Below are positions 47,691 through 60,000 of a DNA stretch of 64,000 nt, piece by piece. Position 1 is the stretch's first letter, and each line of letters begins with the position of its first letter. The position numbers and the translations under genes are program-made. This stretch comes from Bimastos eiseni (Eukaryota > Annelida > Clitellata > Crassiclitellata > Lumbricidae), in contig OY365815.1 of NCBI GenBank assembly GCA_959347315.1, forward strand, positions 13,431,158 through 13,495,157, written 5' to 3'. A model generated the notes under the pieces. That model did not search any database, was not told the DNA's origin, and saw only the letters and a program-made list of their open reading frames with translations.

Positions 47691-47739
47691 TTCGCGCCAC
47701 CAGAGATCGCTGGAAATTAACGTGATTTAGGGTTACAAC

Positions 47740-47805
47740 ATGGCGACTGAAGCAAGAAACCTGGTCGCAGAAATATTGCAGAGAACGAATTGTCGGTGCT
47801 CGTGA
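47740..47805 (+). other. short ORF from a YY1-like ATGGCG start
   Basis: ACAACATGGCGACTG gives a good start context and a YY1-like core. The frame MATEARNLVAEILQRTNCRC stops after 21 codons, with only a weak donor (CGGTGCTC) inside. It could be a first exon or an upstream frame. Confidence 0.2.
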
Positions 47806-48429
47806 TGTCTGACGGTAACTGGAATCGAATAGCGGCACGTTTTGCTTTTTGTCTTTAGCAGTGTTCTGTAGATAAAAGCTAGGACGGCTTCCCGTTATTG
47901 TTTTTGTTTTGCTGTTTTTATTGTTCTTGTTTCTTCTTCTTCATCCTCTTTCTCTACCTCTTCTTTTTTCTTCTTCTTCTTCTTCCTGTTCAGCTGCAGA
48001 AACTTCCGCTTCTGCTGGTGCTTTTGTACAAACATAATTATCATCATCGTTATTGTCACCATCATTACCATCATCATCAGTATCATTATCTCCACCTTCT
48101 GTTCCTCCTTCCACCTTCAATCACTCTTCGTCTCCCATTCTCTTTCTTTCTTGGCATCAGACCATTAGAGACGGATTTAGATTATCCTAAAAGAGCAGGT
48201 TATTATTCGTCCTCTTCACCAGCTTGTCTACTTTGCCTACAGTCAAATCCTAGGTTCTTTAATCTTCTTTATCCTTCAATTTGGTGCTAAACCATTTGTG
48301 CGATGCTGGGAAAGGTGTTATTGCTCAACGACTTTACCCTCGACGGTCCCTGGAAGGACTAGAACACAAGGAATTTGAAATAAATAACCAGGCGATTACC
48401 AACCAAGGATTATTATTTTGTTGTGTCCA

Positions 48430-48870
48430 CATGGAACTTTATCTACAGCATTCTGTCCGTTACAGTCTCATTCTCATTCCACTCTCCTTGGCATGCTCCA
48501 TTCCCATTCTCCTTCTTTTTCTGTTCCATTTCATTGTCATCGAAACCATTCTACTCCATTTCCACCCATTCTCTTCCTGTTGCATCCTTATTCTCATCTT
48601 TCTGAGCCTGTATTCTCATTCTCCATTTACTTGTCCAGTTTTATTATGTCCTTCATTCCCTTGTCCTATTCCATTTTCATTCTCCCTTGTCCCGTTCCAT
48701 CACCATTTTCCTCTTCTTTGTCCTGTTCCATTCCCATTTTCATAAGCCCTCTCCTGTTCCATTCTCAATCTCCTCTCTCTACGCCTCTAACATTCTCTTT
48801 CTACACTCCGTTGTCCTGCTCCATTTCCACTCTCCTCATTTCCCTCCTCAAAATGTCTTTGTTTTCCTCA
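48430..48870. repeat. degenerate pyrimidine-rich repeat (CCATTCTCATTCTC words)
   Basis: CTGTTCCATTCTCATTCTCC and variants recur every 25-45 bases. The open frames (up to 163 codons) are low-complexity Ser/Phe/Pro/Leu and overlap in three frames, so none is called. Upstream, 47,930-48,140 is rich in TTC and ATC triplets. Confidence 0.7.
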
Positions 48871-49990
48871 GTCTTATTCTACGCGTTTTACAGGTTTCGC
48901 TTTCTTTAATTCTTCTAGCTCACCTATCCCGATTTTGATCTTGACACTTTCACCATCCTCTCTTATATCTCCACGTGAATGGTTTTCGTGGATAAATAAA
49001 AGCCACGTTTTCTGAGAAATGTCTCTTTGCAACAAACACTAATGCAAATAGAATTCCCTTGAGTCAAATGACCTGACAATAAAGGCCACCGGTCCAACCT
49101 ACGACGATTTCTGCTGATCTTTATAGAATTGATAGGATCTTAAACTTCTTCTTAGATCTTATGGAAAGAAAACTGCATTAGCGCCGTTAAAAGTTATAGA
49201 TGTGTTACATTAAAGATAAGATACACGCATACACACACTCGTGCATGCACGCATGCATTCATACACACGTAGGCCTATATATTCATCTGTATTTAGGCCT
49301 AGTTTGAATTGTCTTGTATCCACAGCTTTCTGTATTCCTAGAAAATGGTTGCTCGACTATCTGGACGATCGGTCCCTTTGGGGCATCTTTTCTTCTCTAT
49401 TCCTCCCATTTAACTGATTTCAGTTACTAATCAATGTACGTGTTTGTACTTGATTTGAAATGTTCTTCTGTTGTAATCAAGAAAACATATTGAACTGGAT
49501 TGAATATACATTGCTGCATGCGTATACCTTGCACACAAACAAAAGTGAATGCATGTATGCATGAATACACCAATCAATAATCAATCACTTAGTCACTCGA
49601 TCATTCAATCAATTAATCAATCAATCAACCAATTAATCAACCAATCGGATGATTTTTGCAACCAAATCCGATTAGAATATCAGGTTGATTTATCAATGAT
49701 ATAAATGCATCTTGGTTAAAAAAAGAACCCTAGCTACACTCTGTCCGGAAATAAAGAGACTTCTAATGATAAAATGAAAATAAATAGTTAACAATCGTCG
49801 ATTTTTTAAATTCCAAAACCGTTTTAATCCTGACAAATACGTATGGTACTGCTTAACATATGGTAGCTCTTGTCATCCAGTAACGACGTCATAGTGACGA
49901 TAATTGCATCAATGATCTAGTTTTAAGGCCGGCCTAAAATTCATCTACTGAATTTTTAGCTGTTTTTAAATGTTATCGATAAACCGTCAT
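48871..49990. other. no gene seen
   Basis: Mostly AT-rich unique sequence. It includes a CACACGCATGCA-type run at about 49,220-49,270, an AATC-rich run at about 49,570-49,640, and TAGGCCTATATA at about 49,270. Confidence 0.45.
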
Positions 49991-49992
49991 AT

Positions 49993-50112
49993 GTATGAAT
50001 GAATGAAAGAATAGATGAATGAATGAATGATTGAATGAATGGATGAACGAACGAACGAATGAACGGACGGGTGAACTAATGAACGAATGAGCGAACGAAC
50101 GAATGAATGAAT
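49993..50112. repeat. (GAAT)n/(GAAC)n microsatellite
   Basis: About 120 bases of GAATGAATGAAC with interruptions. Confidence 0.95.
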
Positions 50113-50394
50113 TGCTGTGTCACACCATCAAAATACACTGGGATTCTGGCCACATTCATTTGTGTTGTACACGAGACATAAACTCTAAACGAGACCTAAT
50201 CCGCAGAATATACGAGACTTAATTCCAATCAGAAACCAGTCAACGCCAATTAATCCCCGTCAATTTAGCCTCATCATTCGGGCTCTTCCACCTGACGATG
50301 CCGCCGCAATACCATCACCTGAGTCTTGAATCTCGACACTCGAAATAGGAAACTGGTTGCCAAAGTCGGTTAGCAACGGTTTACAAGTGTCTTC

Positions 50395-50560
50395 TGAACG
50401 TGTGGCACATTGGTCAGAGCGCTCGGTCTGTAACGCAGAATCTCCTCTGAGGCATTTAAGTACTGTGTATGGCCTTGAGCAGCAAGTCCTTCACCCACTC
50501 ACAGTTGCCCGGTGTCCTTGATTTTATGTCATATGGCCGTGTGTGCACTTCTGAGCTATG
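50395..50560 (+). mobile_element. SINE-like fragment
   Basis: TGGCACATTGGTCAGAGC (50403-50420) resembles the A box and D-arm of tRNA-derived SINEs. GGCCTTGAGCAGCAAGTCC followed by CACCCACTCACAGTTGCCC (about 50,481-50,520) resembles a shared body of such elements in invertebrates. No B box is visible, so the head is internally deleted. Confidence 0.4.
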
Positions 50561-50731
50561 GAACGATTTCGTCTGTCAATAAGCTGGTTGCCGCGGCTTT
50601 GCTTTTGTCACAGTGTAAGATTCTTTTGTGAAAGCGTCGCAAAAAGTCATGAATTTATGGTTACGGTTACGAGGTCAAGTACAGCTCTGTCAGTGATGGC
50701 TTATTAGCAATTGTATATATGCTGCTGTTTG

Positions 50732-50735
<4 letters not shown>

Positions 50736-50768
<33 letters not shown>

Positions 50769-51095
50769 TAATAATAATAATAATAGTTATTATTATTATT
50801 AGTTTTTGCCCTGAGGTACTTCGTTCTCCAGGGACTTAGAAACTACCACAATGATGTTGAATTATTTGTTTGGAGGGTCAGGCCTCGCCTCGCCTCGCCT
50901 TATAGGATAAAAGAAAAGGTGCTATTAAAGCCACAAGATTATTATTATTATTATTATTATCGTAATTATCCTAAAATAATAATAATAATAATAATAATTA
51001 TTATTATTATTATTATTGTTATTGCTATTGTTATTGTCGTTGTTATCATAATTGTTATTATTATTTTTATTATTACTATTATAATTATTATAATA
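50736..51095. repeat. (AAT)n/(ATT)n blocks
   Basis: Alternating runs of AAT and ATT triplets at 50,736-50,802 and 50,937-51,095, able to fold as long hairpins. GCCTCGCCTCGCCTC lies between them at about 50,883-50,897. Confidence 0.9.
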
Positions 51096-51417
51096 ATTAA
51101 ATAGCAACTCGTGACACGATGGATCATTTCCACTATAGCTGAACTGCTAAGAACACAACGGAATTGGTTCGTTAAACTTTCTACCATCATCGATTTCATA
51201 CGCAATTTTGAACTTTTAACGTCGATGGCCGTCCACCATGATTTTTGTCGAACGACGTCACAATCATCATGGCAACCTTTGTAATTTAAATGGCGGTGCT
51301 TTTGAAAACAAAGTGAATGAGAATCTTATTCCCGAATTAACCTAAAACTACTATTAAGACTGGGTTTGATAAGACTGAGTGTAGCCTGTAGAGTGTAGAT
51401 CCATGACAATGCGATCC

Positions 51418-51445
51418 AGCCAATCACAGTCTGACCAATCACAGA
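51418..51445 (+). promoter_or_regulatory. paired CCAATCACA motifs upstream of the LINE ORF
   Basis: CCAATCACA occurs at 51420 and 51435, 15 bases apart, ending a few bases before the proposed LINE start codon at 51449. It could be part of an internal promoter of the element. Confidence 0.35.
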
Positions 51446-51448
51446 TTG

Positions 51449-52422
51449 ATGGACCAGGCATTAAAAAAAGCGAGCGGGGTATGCAGTCACTGCCTTTCAG
51501 TTAGACAGTTGCACCTGAAAGACGGCACAGTTCCCCTACATGGTCCGCGTATCAGCCCGTGCCCAGGCTCGAGGAAGCCTCCACTTACCCAGCTGCGGCA
51601 GGACGAATCGGTGACGGACAGGCAATCATTGACAGACGGTGCTCAGCAAGAGCCAGAGATGCTGACCCAGCGAGGCAACGCGGTTCTGCATCAAGGAACA
51701 TGAAATATCAACCACCCGAGAAAAAGAAGTGGAGGCGTCATGAAGCATGTCCCGAAGGCTGCTCGATTCGCCTGTTCACAGGCCCTCGAGATAATTCTGG
51801 CTTCCATTAACAACGACCCAAGTAACATTGACACATGGCATCAGCTGCTTCGCTTTGCCTCCAGCCTTCTTGCACAGCCACAGCGGACAGGTCGCAGACA
51901 TAACGCGGCAAATGTGGTTAAAAGACGCCTCGAGAATAAGGACTACGCGAGAGAGGATGATGTGGAAGCAGTTCAGACACGAAGGAGGGTAGATGCTCGA
52001 GAGATGTTTTTGGCAGCGGTGAATGCCAAGGTGGAGGAGGGCAACATCAGGGCCGCATCACGTATACTCTGCAGTCAGGACCGCACAGTCGAGGCGGCGA
52101 CCGAATCACTTAACGCTATGCAGGAAAGACACCCAGCAAATGGATGGACGGACCAAATGTCAGACTTGCCTGAGTCGTCACAAACGTGTTCTTTCCAGGT
52201 CACTGTGAGAGAAGTGGAAGATGCGATTAGATAGTTCCCGGCGGGTTCACCGGGGGTCCGGATGGGTTCCGACCCTAGCATGTTCTCGACCTAATAAACA
52301 CCAGGGAATTGGCTGGTACATTTCTCCAGTCTACGACGGACTTCATGAATGTACTGCAGCGTGGTGATTGTCCACTCGCGTTACGTGAACTGATATTTGG
52401 AGGCTCTCTTATCGCTCTTTCC
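51449..52422 (+). pseudogene. 5' part of a non-LTR retrotransposon ORF, CCHC motif to RT N-terminus
   Basis: From ATG 51449 the frame has a zinc-finger-like C-X2-C-X15-H-X6-C pattern (CSHC ... HGPRISPCPGSRKPP). After an in-frame TGA at 51701 the same frame continues with ARFACSQALEIILASINN, LAQPQRTGRRHN and AREMFLAAVNAKVEEGNIRA. This is the linker layout of a LINE group widespread in cnidarians, molluscs and fish. After a TAG at 52232 and a one-base shift, the conserved FPAGSPGGPDGFRP-type block and PLALRELIFGGSLIAL follow, which open the reverse-transcriptase domain. The copy ends at 52422, where (AAT)n replaces the palm. It is inactive: two stops and at least one frame shift. Confidence 0.8.
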
Positions 52423-52680
52423 AATAAATAATAATAATAATAATGTTAAATATTAATAATAATAATTATTATTATTATTATTATCATTATTATTCATTAT
52501 TATTATTATAAATAATAATAATAATAATGTTAAATATTAATAATAATAATAATAATAATTATTGTTATTATTATTATTATTATTATTATCTATTCGTAAA
52601 CCAACGGACATAGAAAAAGACTCATTAGTTCATTATTATTATACGTGAGAGTCGACCAACTATTATTATTATTAGTGAAA
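52423..52680. repeat. (AAT)n/(ATT)n near-palindromic block with a ~100-bp duplication
   Basis: AATAATAATGTTAAATATTAATAAT occurs twice (near 52,437 and 52,521), each flanked by AAT and ATT runs. The block can fold into long hairpins. Confidence 0.85.
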
Positions 52681-53169
52681 CGAAACTGCAAAATGTTCTT
52701 CATTTCTGTTATATAGCGCTCTATATTTCATCAACTTTTTCAAACTGGATATCGTTGGTTTTGTGCACTGAGAGCTTGACCACTGGCAAAAACCATGTTT
52801 GTTCATTCGCTAGATGTCGCCTAACACAATGATTAACCTGACGCATTTTATAGCTTTAAGTAATAAATTAAGCAAATCATTTACGATAATTATTTTTTCT
52901 CATTAAATTGACAGTTGTTTATGACAATTTTAAATAAAATAATATCGAAATTATTTTTTCCTTTGAAAAATAGCAACTGCAGATAATTAATTACTCACGT
53001 CAAATAACTTCCAGTGACAATGACACCAATGTTGGCCTTCCTGTTCTCTTTTTCTCCTATATTCTTCCCTCAATAATCATTGTCGACAATCAGAAGTTCC
53101 CCATCACACCATCGTCTCTGTCGGCTTTTAACAACTCCTATAAGAGTTATAGACTCTGCTATAGATGCA
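52681..53169. other. no gene seen
   Basis: AT-rich. TTATATAGCGCTCTATATTT near 52,710 resembles the 3'-end word of local LINEs. Confidence 0.4.
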
Positions 53170-53945
53170 ACAAAAACTTAACTGATCTGGTTTATGACTA
53201 GACAACAGCTTACTAGACTGTACTTACAACAACTGACCGAAAATAATTTCTCTGCTTGCACATAGGCCTACTCTTCCAATGCTCTTGACCTGGGTGTCAC
53301 ACTTGATCCGTACCTCACGTTCACAGAACACATAGGCCCTATCCAGCCTAACCTGTCCCGCTTCTGCTGCTTTCAACTGAGGCTACTCATAGCGGTCTCC
53401 ACCTCTGTCTTTACCACCATAGTTCTTGCGTTTATCTACTTCATGTTCTACTGCAATTCGATTCGTATGGACCTCCAGATTCTCGAATGACCGTCTTTCC
53501 CCTTCAATCGGTCTTTAATGCTTCAGCTAGGCTCAGAGTCCGATTCCGTCGCCTTTTGCGCATAATCTGTACACATATGCTTGAAGTCCTTACTTTCTTT
53601 CTGTAACTTCGCAAGACTCTCTGTCTAGTTTGAAAAGCCCAGCTAAACAGTGCCACGATTTATCTCTCTGACTCTTTGCGAAATCCGTTATCTGCAGTAA
53701 CATCGTACTCTTTGCGCCCTGCTGATCGTCTTGATCTTCCTGTTCACAAGACTAAGACTGTCCTGGCCCAATACAGCGGGTTTGCTGTTTAGGGTCCATC
53801 TACATGGAATGACCTACTTCCATAATTACGGACTAAATCGGCTTATCGCTCATTAAAGACGTTTGTTAACTTTCTTTGCCCCAGGGTTTCTGTGGTGAGA
53901 TTGCCCCTGAATAGTCATTCTTTGAGAGGTGCTATATAAATCTAA
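53170..53945 (+). pseudogene. CR1/L2-type LINE, C-terminal half and 3' end
   Basis: DLGVTLDPYLTFTEHI near 53,287-53,334 is the post-palm block. It is followed by FQLRLLIAVSTSVFTTIVLAF-like wording in the thumb and LQSVFNASARLRVRF near 53,500. Near the end come LRPADRLDLPVHKTKTV, GPSTWNDLLP (about 53,792-53,820) and YRSLKTFV, then GAGGTGCTATATAAATC, the usual 3' end of these elements. Many stops and frame shifts show that it is dead. The palm with the catalytic YADD box is missing upstream, so this is a 5'-truncated insertion, the common fate of LINE copies. Confidence 0.85.
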
Positions 53946-56900
53946 AGATATGACATGATATCAGGGATCTTTTTCGTCGACCATTTGTAGTAGGTAGTCT
54001 CCTTCTTTGTAATGATGTTGGGTGACAGGTAGTGATAGTGGGGGAAGTGAAAAAGTAGGCCTACGGAATTCAGAAGGAGGTTGAAATGTTGTCCCCGATC
54101 TCGGAACTTAGGTTCCGTGAGGTTTCTTCCTTTCCTGTTGTTAGCTGCCAATACTCCGTTGAAAGCATAATACATATAATCTGCTATTGGTGATTGTTGG
54201 ATTGTGAGCGTGCAACAAGAACTTATCGTTATGGTAATGATTCAAAGTCTCAAAGACTAAATACTGCCCTGCCAGTTGCTGTTGAACTGGTATAGACCGT
54301 ATAGTGTATTGATGCTGCCCCGGTATATTTATTTAGCCTACTCACTACATTTCTTGCGCATGCACGATCGGTCAATGTGAGTGAGGTTCAAGGCAAGTGT
54401 GTGCAAACAACGTTTCTATGATCATCAAACGGAATCCGATAAGAAGTCGTTTGATTATTACGGTCCTGGCGTACAATGCATTGCCATGCCGATCTAACTG
54501 TTCCGACCTGGTCGGTGCTGTCTGCGCTTTTGCGTAGAAGTTTTGAATGGCAATATATAAATTAGGACCTATTGTGAATGAACGAATGACATCTTTTCTA
54601 TATATGCTGAAATCAATATGAGTAGAAGGATGATTGACGTCGGTAGCTCAGTCCTGAGGTGCAGTGACGAGGAATTGGTGAAGTGCTGTAATAGGGGTCG
54701 AAGTAAAATCTAAAGAAGAATTCATCTTGAAAGGATTGAAGTAGGCTATTCTGACATTGCTAGTCTAGTACAGATTACATCCAGCGTTAATTAAGATCGA
54801 CTACAATTACTTTCCCCTAAACGGCGCTATAACAATTTTTAATTACAGTCACAGAGACAATTAAAGTTGACGACAGGATGAATATAGAAGACAAATGTTT
54901 ACAAAGGCAACTCATGGTGTGCGTATGGAGTAGCCTAACTCTTTTGCCGCAACACCGTCACTGTACCAATCAGAATTAAGGCCAGGAAGTGGAGGGATCT
55001 ATTGACTCTGAGGCTCACTCATCGACCAACCGCCGAAGCACAGCGTTGGCACAATATGGTCTGCCACACCAAAGATCCTAGCTAATCCAAGTATCAACCA
55101 GGATTGGCGATGCTTAACTGCGCAGACAACACCAACCACCCTTCGAATCGTGTCTTGAATCTAAAATAGACAGCCAAAGCCTCACAACTGTACATGTTGC
55201 GTTTAAATTTGCATTTCAACGTCCAAGATACTTACTGCAAATTTGACCTCAGCAACATTTTCAGCTATCGCAGACAGCAGTGATGGGCTAATAAATACTT
55301 ATATCCTAATTAATTATCTAATTAACTAATTCTATTTAATTAGTATTCATTATTGCTGATTTTAACTCTAATCAACATTTCATAATTAACTTCATAACTA
55401 ACTTCATAATTACCAGGGACAATATTCCTTCCTAACACTAATTCAGGACTTTCACAATGTTGCAACGTGAAACCCTTATCTCCTATGAAATCATCTCCAT
55501 AGAAAGATAAAAAGGCTTAATTTTAAATGTTGGATGAAGTAATCGTCATTATTTAAAATAATTGCAAACGAAATTAGTAAAGTAAACTTTAATGTTGTTT
55601 AATATTGAGCAGTTAATTCAAATGCCAACTAATTACTTTGATCCAAATTCTCATTCTAACTACTTAATCACCAACATTTTCCTAATTATACGTGCAATTC
55701 TAATTATGTTCACTTCGCAAGAGAGGACGTTGCTCCATGTCAAACCTAAATTGTTCAAATGTGCTTTTCTTAGTCCTTTAGTTAATAATATACTTTAGTC
55801 CATATTATTTAGTCCATAATTATTATCTGGTCAATTTGAATATGTATGAAGTAGTTGCATGCAGTGCAATGCACACTGCTCTTCTTATCAAATGCATCTG
55901 CGTCTGACAAAATTTTATGTTAACCGTATACATATATAGTACGTAATATTATGTCTTCCACAGTGCTTCCCAAATCGTTCTGATATTTCAAGCGTTACGT
56001 GTAAAAGAATTCCCCGACAAAGAGATAAAAGCTTTTAACGGACAAAATAACACAAGAACAGATAGCAGCTATGTATACGCTCATCAATGAAAACCAATAT
56101 TCTAGCAGGAGACAACAGTATAGTAACAATTCTCATACGAATCAGCATCCAGAGATTCCTTTGTTAGTTGATTGTCTTAGTTAATTTATATAGCGCTTCA
56201 TAATACTTCTGCACCTACGTCCAAAAAACCGCCGTTAAGGTGACCAACAGCTACTGCGACATACAGCTGCAGGCCTAATTAATGAATATTATTATTAAAC
56301 TCTTATTTATAAAAAAAAATCTTGCATAACGCGCGTATTAGGAAAGTCTAGTCATAATAAATCTTAAACAAATCTGTATTATAGTTTATATTGAAGAGCG
56401 AATAAAGTCCAATAGTCTTATCACAATTAGCCGCCAGTTAGTTTCATTCAGTAAATTCTATTTAGTGCACAAAATACGCAAAATGTTAAGTTTTTATAAC
56501 CAGCAATAAGGAATTTGGTAATATCCAAGCAAGACAGTGTTGAACGTAGTCCTCAAATCCCCATCTTTAGGTTTCATTAATGCACAGATACGCTTTCACT
56601 GGACACCATGTTACTCTGCTGCTCGGAATAAAGGCTACCGCTTTGTTATCACTCCTAGAAACAACTGCTTTCAGGAGGAAGTACAATTTTTCCCAAACAT
56701 AACTGGAAATGCATGCTTCATAAGACCAACTGAAGCAATCCAGCTTGTTTTCCGATCACAAAGAATTCATTTAGTCAGAATTTGTTGGGACAGAACAATA
56801 CAAATTTCGAAGACTAACATAATTGACGCTCTATGCTAACTCCAATTCAGTAATAGACCTACTTACTTGGAACCAAATCTTACTCCGTATCCATGCTTGA

Positions 56901-57146
56901 AAAAGCAGTCTTACCAAACCTTGACCCAGCACTTCAATCTAATGTTGTTAAGTGTAGCTACTTAGTTTATGCGATGCTTCTGCTACTGATAATGATGAAG
57001 AGGAGGAGAAGGAGGACGAGGATGATGAGGATGACGAAAAACGACGATGATGATAAACATATTTTTAAAAACTACAACCTCGTCGCGTGTACAAGTCCCA
57101 CAACTAATTGCCTTTGAATTGCTGACAATTGCAAGAGCTTTTAAAA
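53946..57146. other. no gene seen, AT-rich 3.2 kb
   Basis: No splice-supported exon was found. TAATTA words are crowded at about 55,290-55,420. A frame of 100 codons at 56,537-56,839 is open but not recognised. GAG/GAT triplets lie at about 56,990-57,055. AGGCCTA words occur at 54,057, 57,290 and elsewhere. Confidence 0.45.
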
Positions 57147-57157
57147 TTTTATTTATT
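57147..57157 (-). terminator. candidate polyadenylation signals
   Basis: On the minus strand overlapping AATAAA hexamers (AAATAAATAAAA) lie about 490 bases after the EF-hand stop codon. They give a plausible 3' end for that gene. Confidence 0.35.
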
Positions 57158-57584
57158 TAATTGAGCATGTAGCTGCTATATTGACTGTTAGACTGAGGTT
57201 AGTCCACCTTCAACCTCAAAGCAACCATTTTCCGCAAGACGCTCTCCATGTATTCATTTCTTTAGGACATCTATCCTTACTGGATAGTCCAGGCCTACTG
57301 GATTTTCTAACTAGTAACAGTAAAGTCTAAAGACCCAAGATATAACAAACGACATTAGGCAGCCTTTGGTCTACATTAATCGCAAATGAACATAATATAT
57401 GCGATCTGGATCCTGGTGGAACTTGATCCAATTGATTCACCCGGCACAAATAAAAACTACGAGAAAGAGATTTTAAGACGAACAAGATAAGAATATCCGA
57501 AAACTTTACAACAAAAACCGCATAATTTCCGCAAACAATTTGTAAAAGGAAATTGCGGACGACAGCTTTAAATCGTGTCAACGA

Positions 57585-57640
57585 GCATGCGCCCTAAGGA
57601 TGACGCATGCGCGCTGGGATGCATGACGTCATCGTCGACA
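57585..57640. promoter_or_regulatory. NRF1-like and CRE sites next to the EF-hand stop codon
   Basis: GCATGCGC occurs twice (about 57,587 and 57,605) and TGACGTCA once (about 57,624). They lie directly downstream of the minus-strand stop codon at 57642. Such clusters usually mark promoters, but here they would fall in the 3' untranslated region. Confidence 0.3.
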
Positions 57641-57641
57641 T

Positions 57642-57852
57642 CTAACGACCGAAGATGTTCGACCACAGCTGCATAAATTCTGCCTTGTCGAGGCTGCCAT
57701 CTTGGTTTTGGTCAAACATTTCCATAAGAGATATCGCCATTTGATCGTCGTAACCCATCATATCCTTTATCACGGAAATCACCTCTTCCGGGCTTAGGAC
57801 CCCGTTTCCGTCGCGATCCAATTGTGCAAATCGTTGAGTCATCTCCTCGTTT
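57642..57852 (-). CDS. EF-hand gene, exon 4 (EF5, EF6 and stop)
   Basis: Acceptor TTTTGTGCAG ends at 57853. The 211 bases encode NEEMTQRFAQLDRDGNGVLS and then LMEMFDQNQDGSLDKAEF, ending SNIFGR and TAG. Both loops are complete (D1, D/N3, N/D5, G6, E12). The split codon at the border with exon 3 restores Thr. The upstream intron is 1,938 bases long and holds no recognisable gene. Confidence 0.9.
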
Positions 57853-59790
57853 CTGCACAAAACATTCACTCATTAGGACCTATTAATTAAGCAACGTATA
57901 GGCCTACTAAGTTGCGACCAAAGTCAAGTAGGCCTTATTATAAAATAGTTAAATACATAAATAAACCACTTAGTAGTCTATAACTATAGGAAAGTTTTTA
58001 GTTGTGAACATATACATTGTCCATCTTTAAAACGATTGGATTTTTAACAAGAATAGCATTCCGAACATTTGTCACCTACTTGAGCCACACATGCCATTAT
58101 ATTTATATTGCGCATTGACGGACCAAGGAGTTGGTTTAGTTAACAGATGGCAATAATGTGAGTGTCCACTCAACACCAGTTCCGTCTCATTGTGTCCGTT
58201 CCTGATGAGTAGCAGGGCTGGCGATCCGGGGGAGTTTTCGAGGAAGACAACCTCCACCTTTTACAAAGATTGGACACATTATATGTTTGTCCCCCACAGT
58301 TTTTACCCCTTTCATTGGGTGTACCCTACCTGTCAAGCGAAATCATCGCCTCTGATGAGTTAGTGTTAAGAGTGTTAATGTAGATTTATGACAGCCTAAA
58401 ATCTTCACGCTGGCTTCTGATTGGTCTGCAAGTTCAGACGTCTAAGCTGGAATCCCTTTAAAGAAGATTTCAGTCTTAGCTAGAGGTTTGGGTTTATCCG
58501 CTTCTCCAAGCCAACAATGATAACTCTAGACAATGCATCACTTCTTAGGTTAGGTTTTGAGACAGAATATGCGTATCATCCATGCAATATATATATATTA
58601 TATACATATATACATAATTATATAGGGCTTAATATCCCACTGTTTTATGAGGCAGTCCTATCTCTGCCGATTCGTCCTATCTCTAGAAGCGATCTGACCG
58701 AACCACATCGGATGCTGAAATAAATCTTCTTTCGTCATAAAACTTCCATCGTGCTTGGCCTCATGTACAGAGCAATATGCTACAAGAGCTTACTTTCTAT
58801 CATCATTGCTAACTTACTAAAACGATTTATGTGATTGTAGCAGTGCTTCAGCTGTTATAACAATAGAGCTGAATAGAGTCACACAAACAGACACTCTCCT
58901 CTCTCAACACCACTCACCAGACACGTTGAGATCATCTTCAACTGAATATACAGCCCCAACCGCTTCTATGGTTTCCCTCAGAATGGCCCATCAGGCAAAA
59001 ACGCACTCTGACCCTCGATTGGCATCACTCGACTACCACTCTGACATGCCCTCGTGAGTAAGCTGATGCCCAGCACTCAGCTCGACCTTAAGGATATCTG
59101 CCACAGGGCAAACGTTTCTGCACTTTCCAAGGATCTTTTTCTACTTGTGCGGACTATCTCCCACACAGGAATATTTTGCCCCACATGTTTGGCTCCTGTA
59201 ACGTGTCCATTCAGAGTTGCCGCCAACCAAAATCAAACCCTGACAATCAATCGATGATCTTGCGCCTCAGGAGTGATCTAACTAATGGACCCAAGAGTCT
59301 TCATGGCTCGCAGAGATGGGAGAAATTATGCTGCTTTATGGGAAATTCAGATTACTCCACATCCGGCTCCATATATAGGCCTGGCATCAGATAATGTGGG
59401 AGGTGCGTAGAATAATGAATAACATTATAGTTAACAAGTTAAGACAATGAACTACGTTTTCTACTTACTGAACCTGGCTGCTTAATCTTAAGTAAGAAAG
59501 GATTGACCCTGCTATCGGAACCCACCGGTCCCTTGGTTGTTTTCTTTCCCTATTACCCCTCTTCTCCGCGTTCTACAGTTTTTATTTATTACTTTTTTGT
59601 GATCTACTGATCGAGGTGATAATAAAAACATTTGGTTAATTGCATACAAATTCCCGGCCTACTAATTAGCCGTACAGGGCAAAGCTGTCGCATACATGTT
59701 CAGCTTAGTGTATAGACTGACGTATTATAAAAAATACGTTTTTATTGAAAGCACGTTTACATGATATAGTATTTAAAGCGATCCTCTTAC
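57853..59790 (-). other. intron 3 of the EF-hand gene
   Basis: 1,938 bases with no exon seen. It includes a TATATA-rich patch at about 58,586-58,622 and short unrecognised open frames (for example 59,054-59,257). Confidence 0.7.
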
Positions 59791-60000
59791 GTGGCCTTGG
59801 CCTCTGCGTAGAAACCGGCGAATTCCTCGATGTCCAGCTTTCCGTTTCCATCCTTGTCGAACTTTCTCAGCAGCATGACGACCTTTCCAGCAGGGAAGTT
59901 GAATGGAGGACTCTGGAGGATGGAGGACGCTTCGTCGAGAGAAATGTATCCGTTGCCATCGCGGTCATACTCCTTGAACTTAGGGACCATCTGGACTTTC
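59791..60000 (-). CDS. EF-hand gene, exon 3 (EF3 and EF4)
   Basis: Acceptor TTGTTCGCAG ends at 60001; the donor GTAAGA starts at 59790. The 210 bases give KVQMVPKFKEYDRDGNGYIS and, further on, LLRKFDKDGNGKLDIEEF. Both loops (D-R-D-G-N-G-Y-I-S-L-D-E and D-K-D-G-N-G-K-L-D-I-E-E) hold every calcium ligand. The linker has an unusual SPPFNFPAGK. The upstream intron (60532-60001) contains the GAT/GAC satellite. Confidence 0.9.

Noticed and set aside
48281..48909. Forward frames of 154 and 163 codons
   Set aside because: They overlap in different frames over a degenerate CCATTCTC repeat and read as low-complexity Ser/Phe/Pro/Leu.
56537..56839. Forward frame of 100 codons as a gene
   Set aside because: It has no recognised motif or splice support and lies in AT-rich DNA where such a frame can occur by chance.
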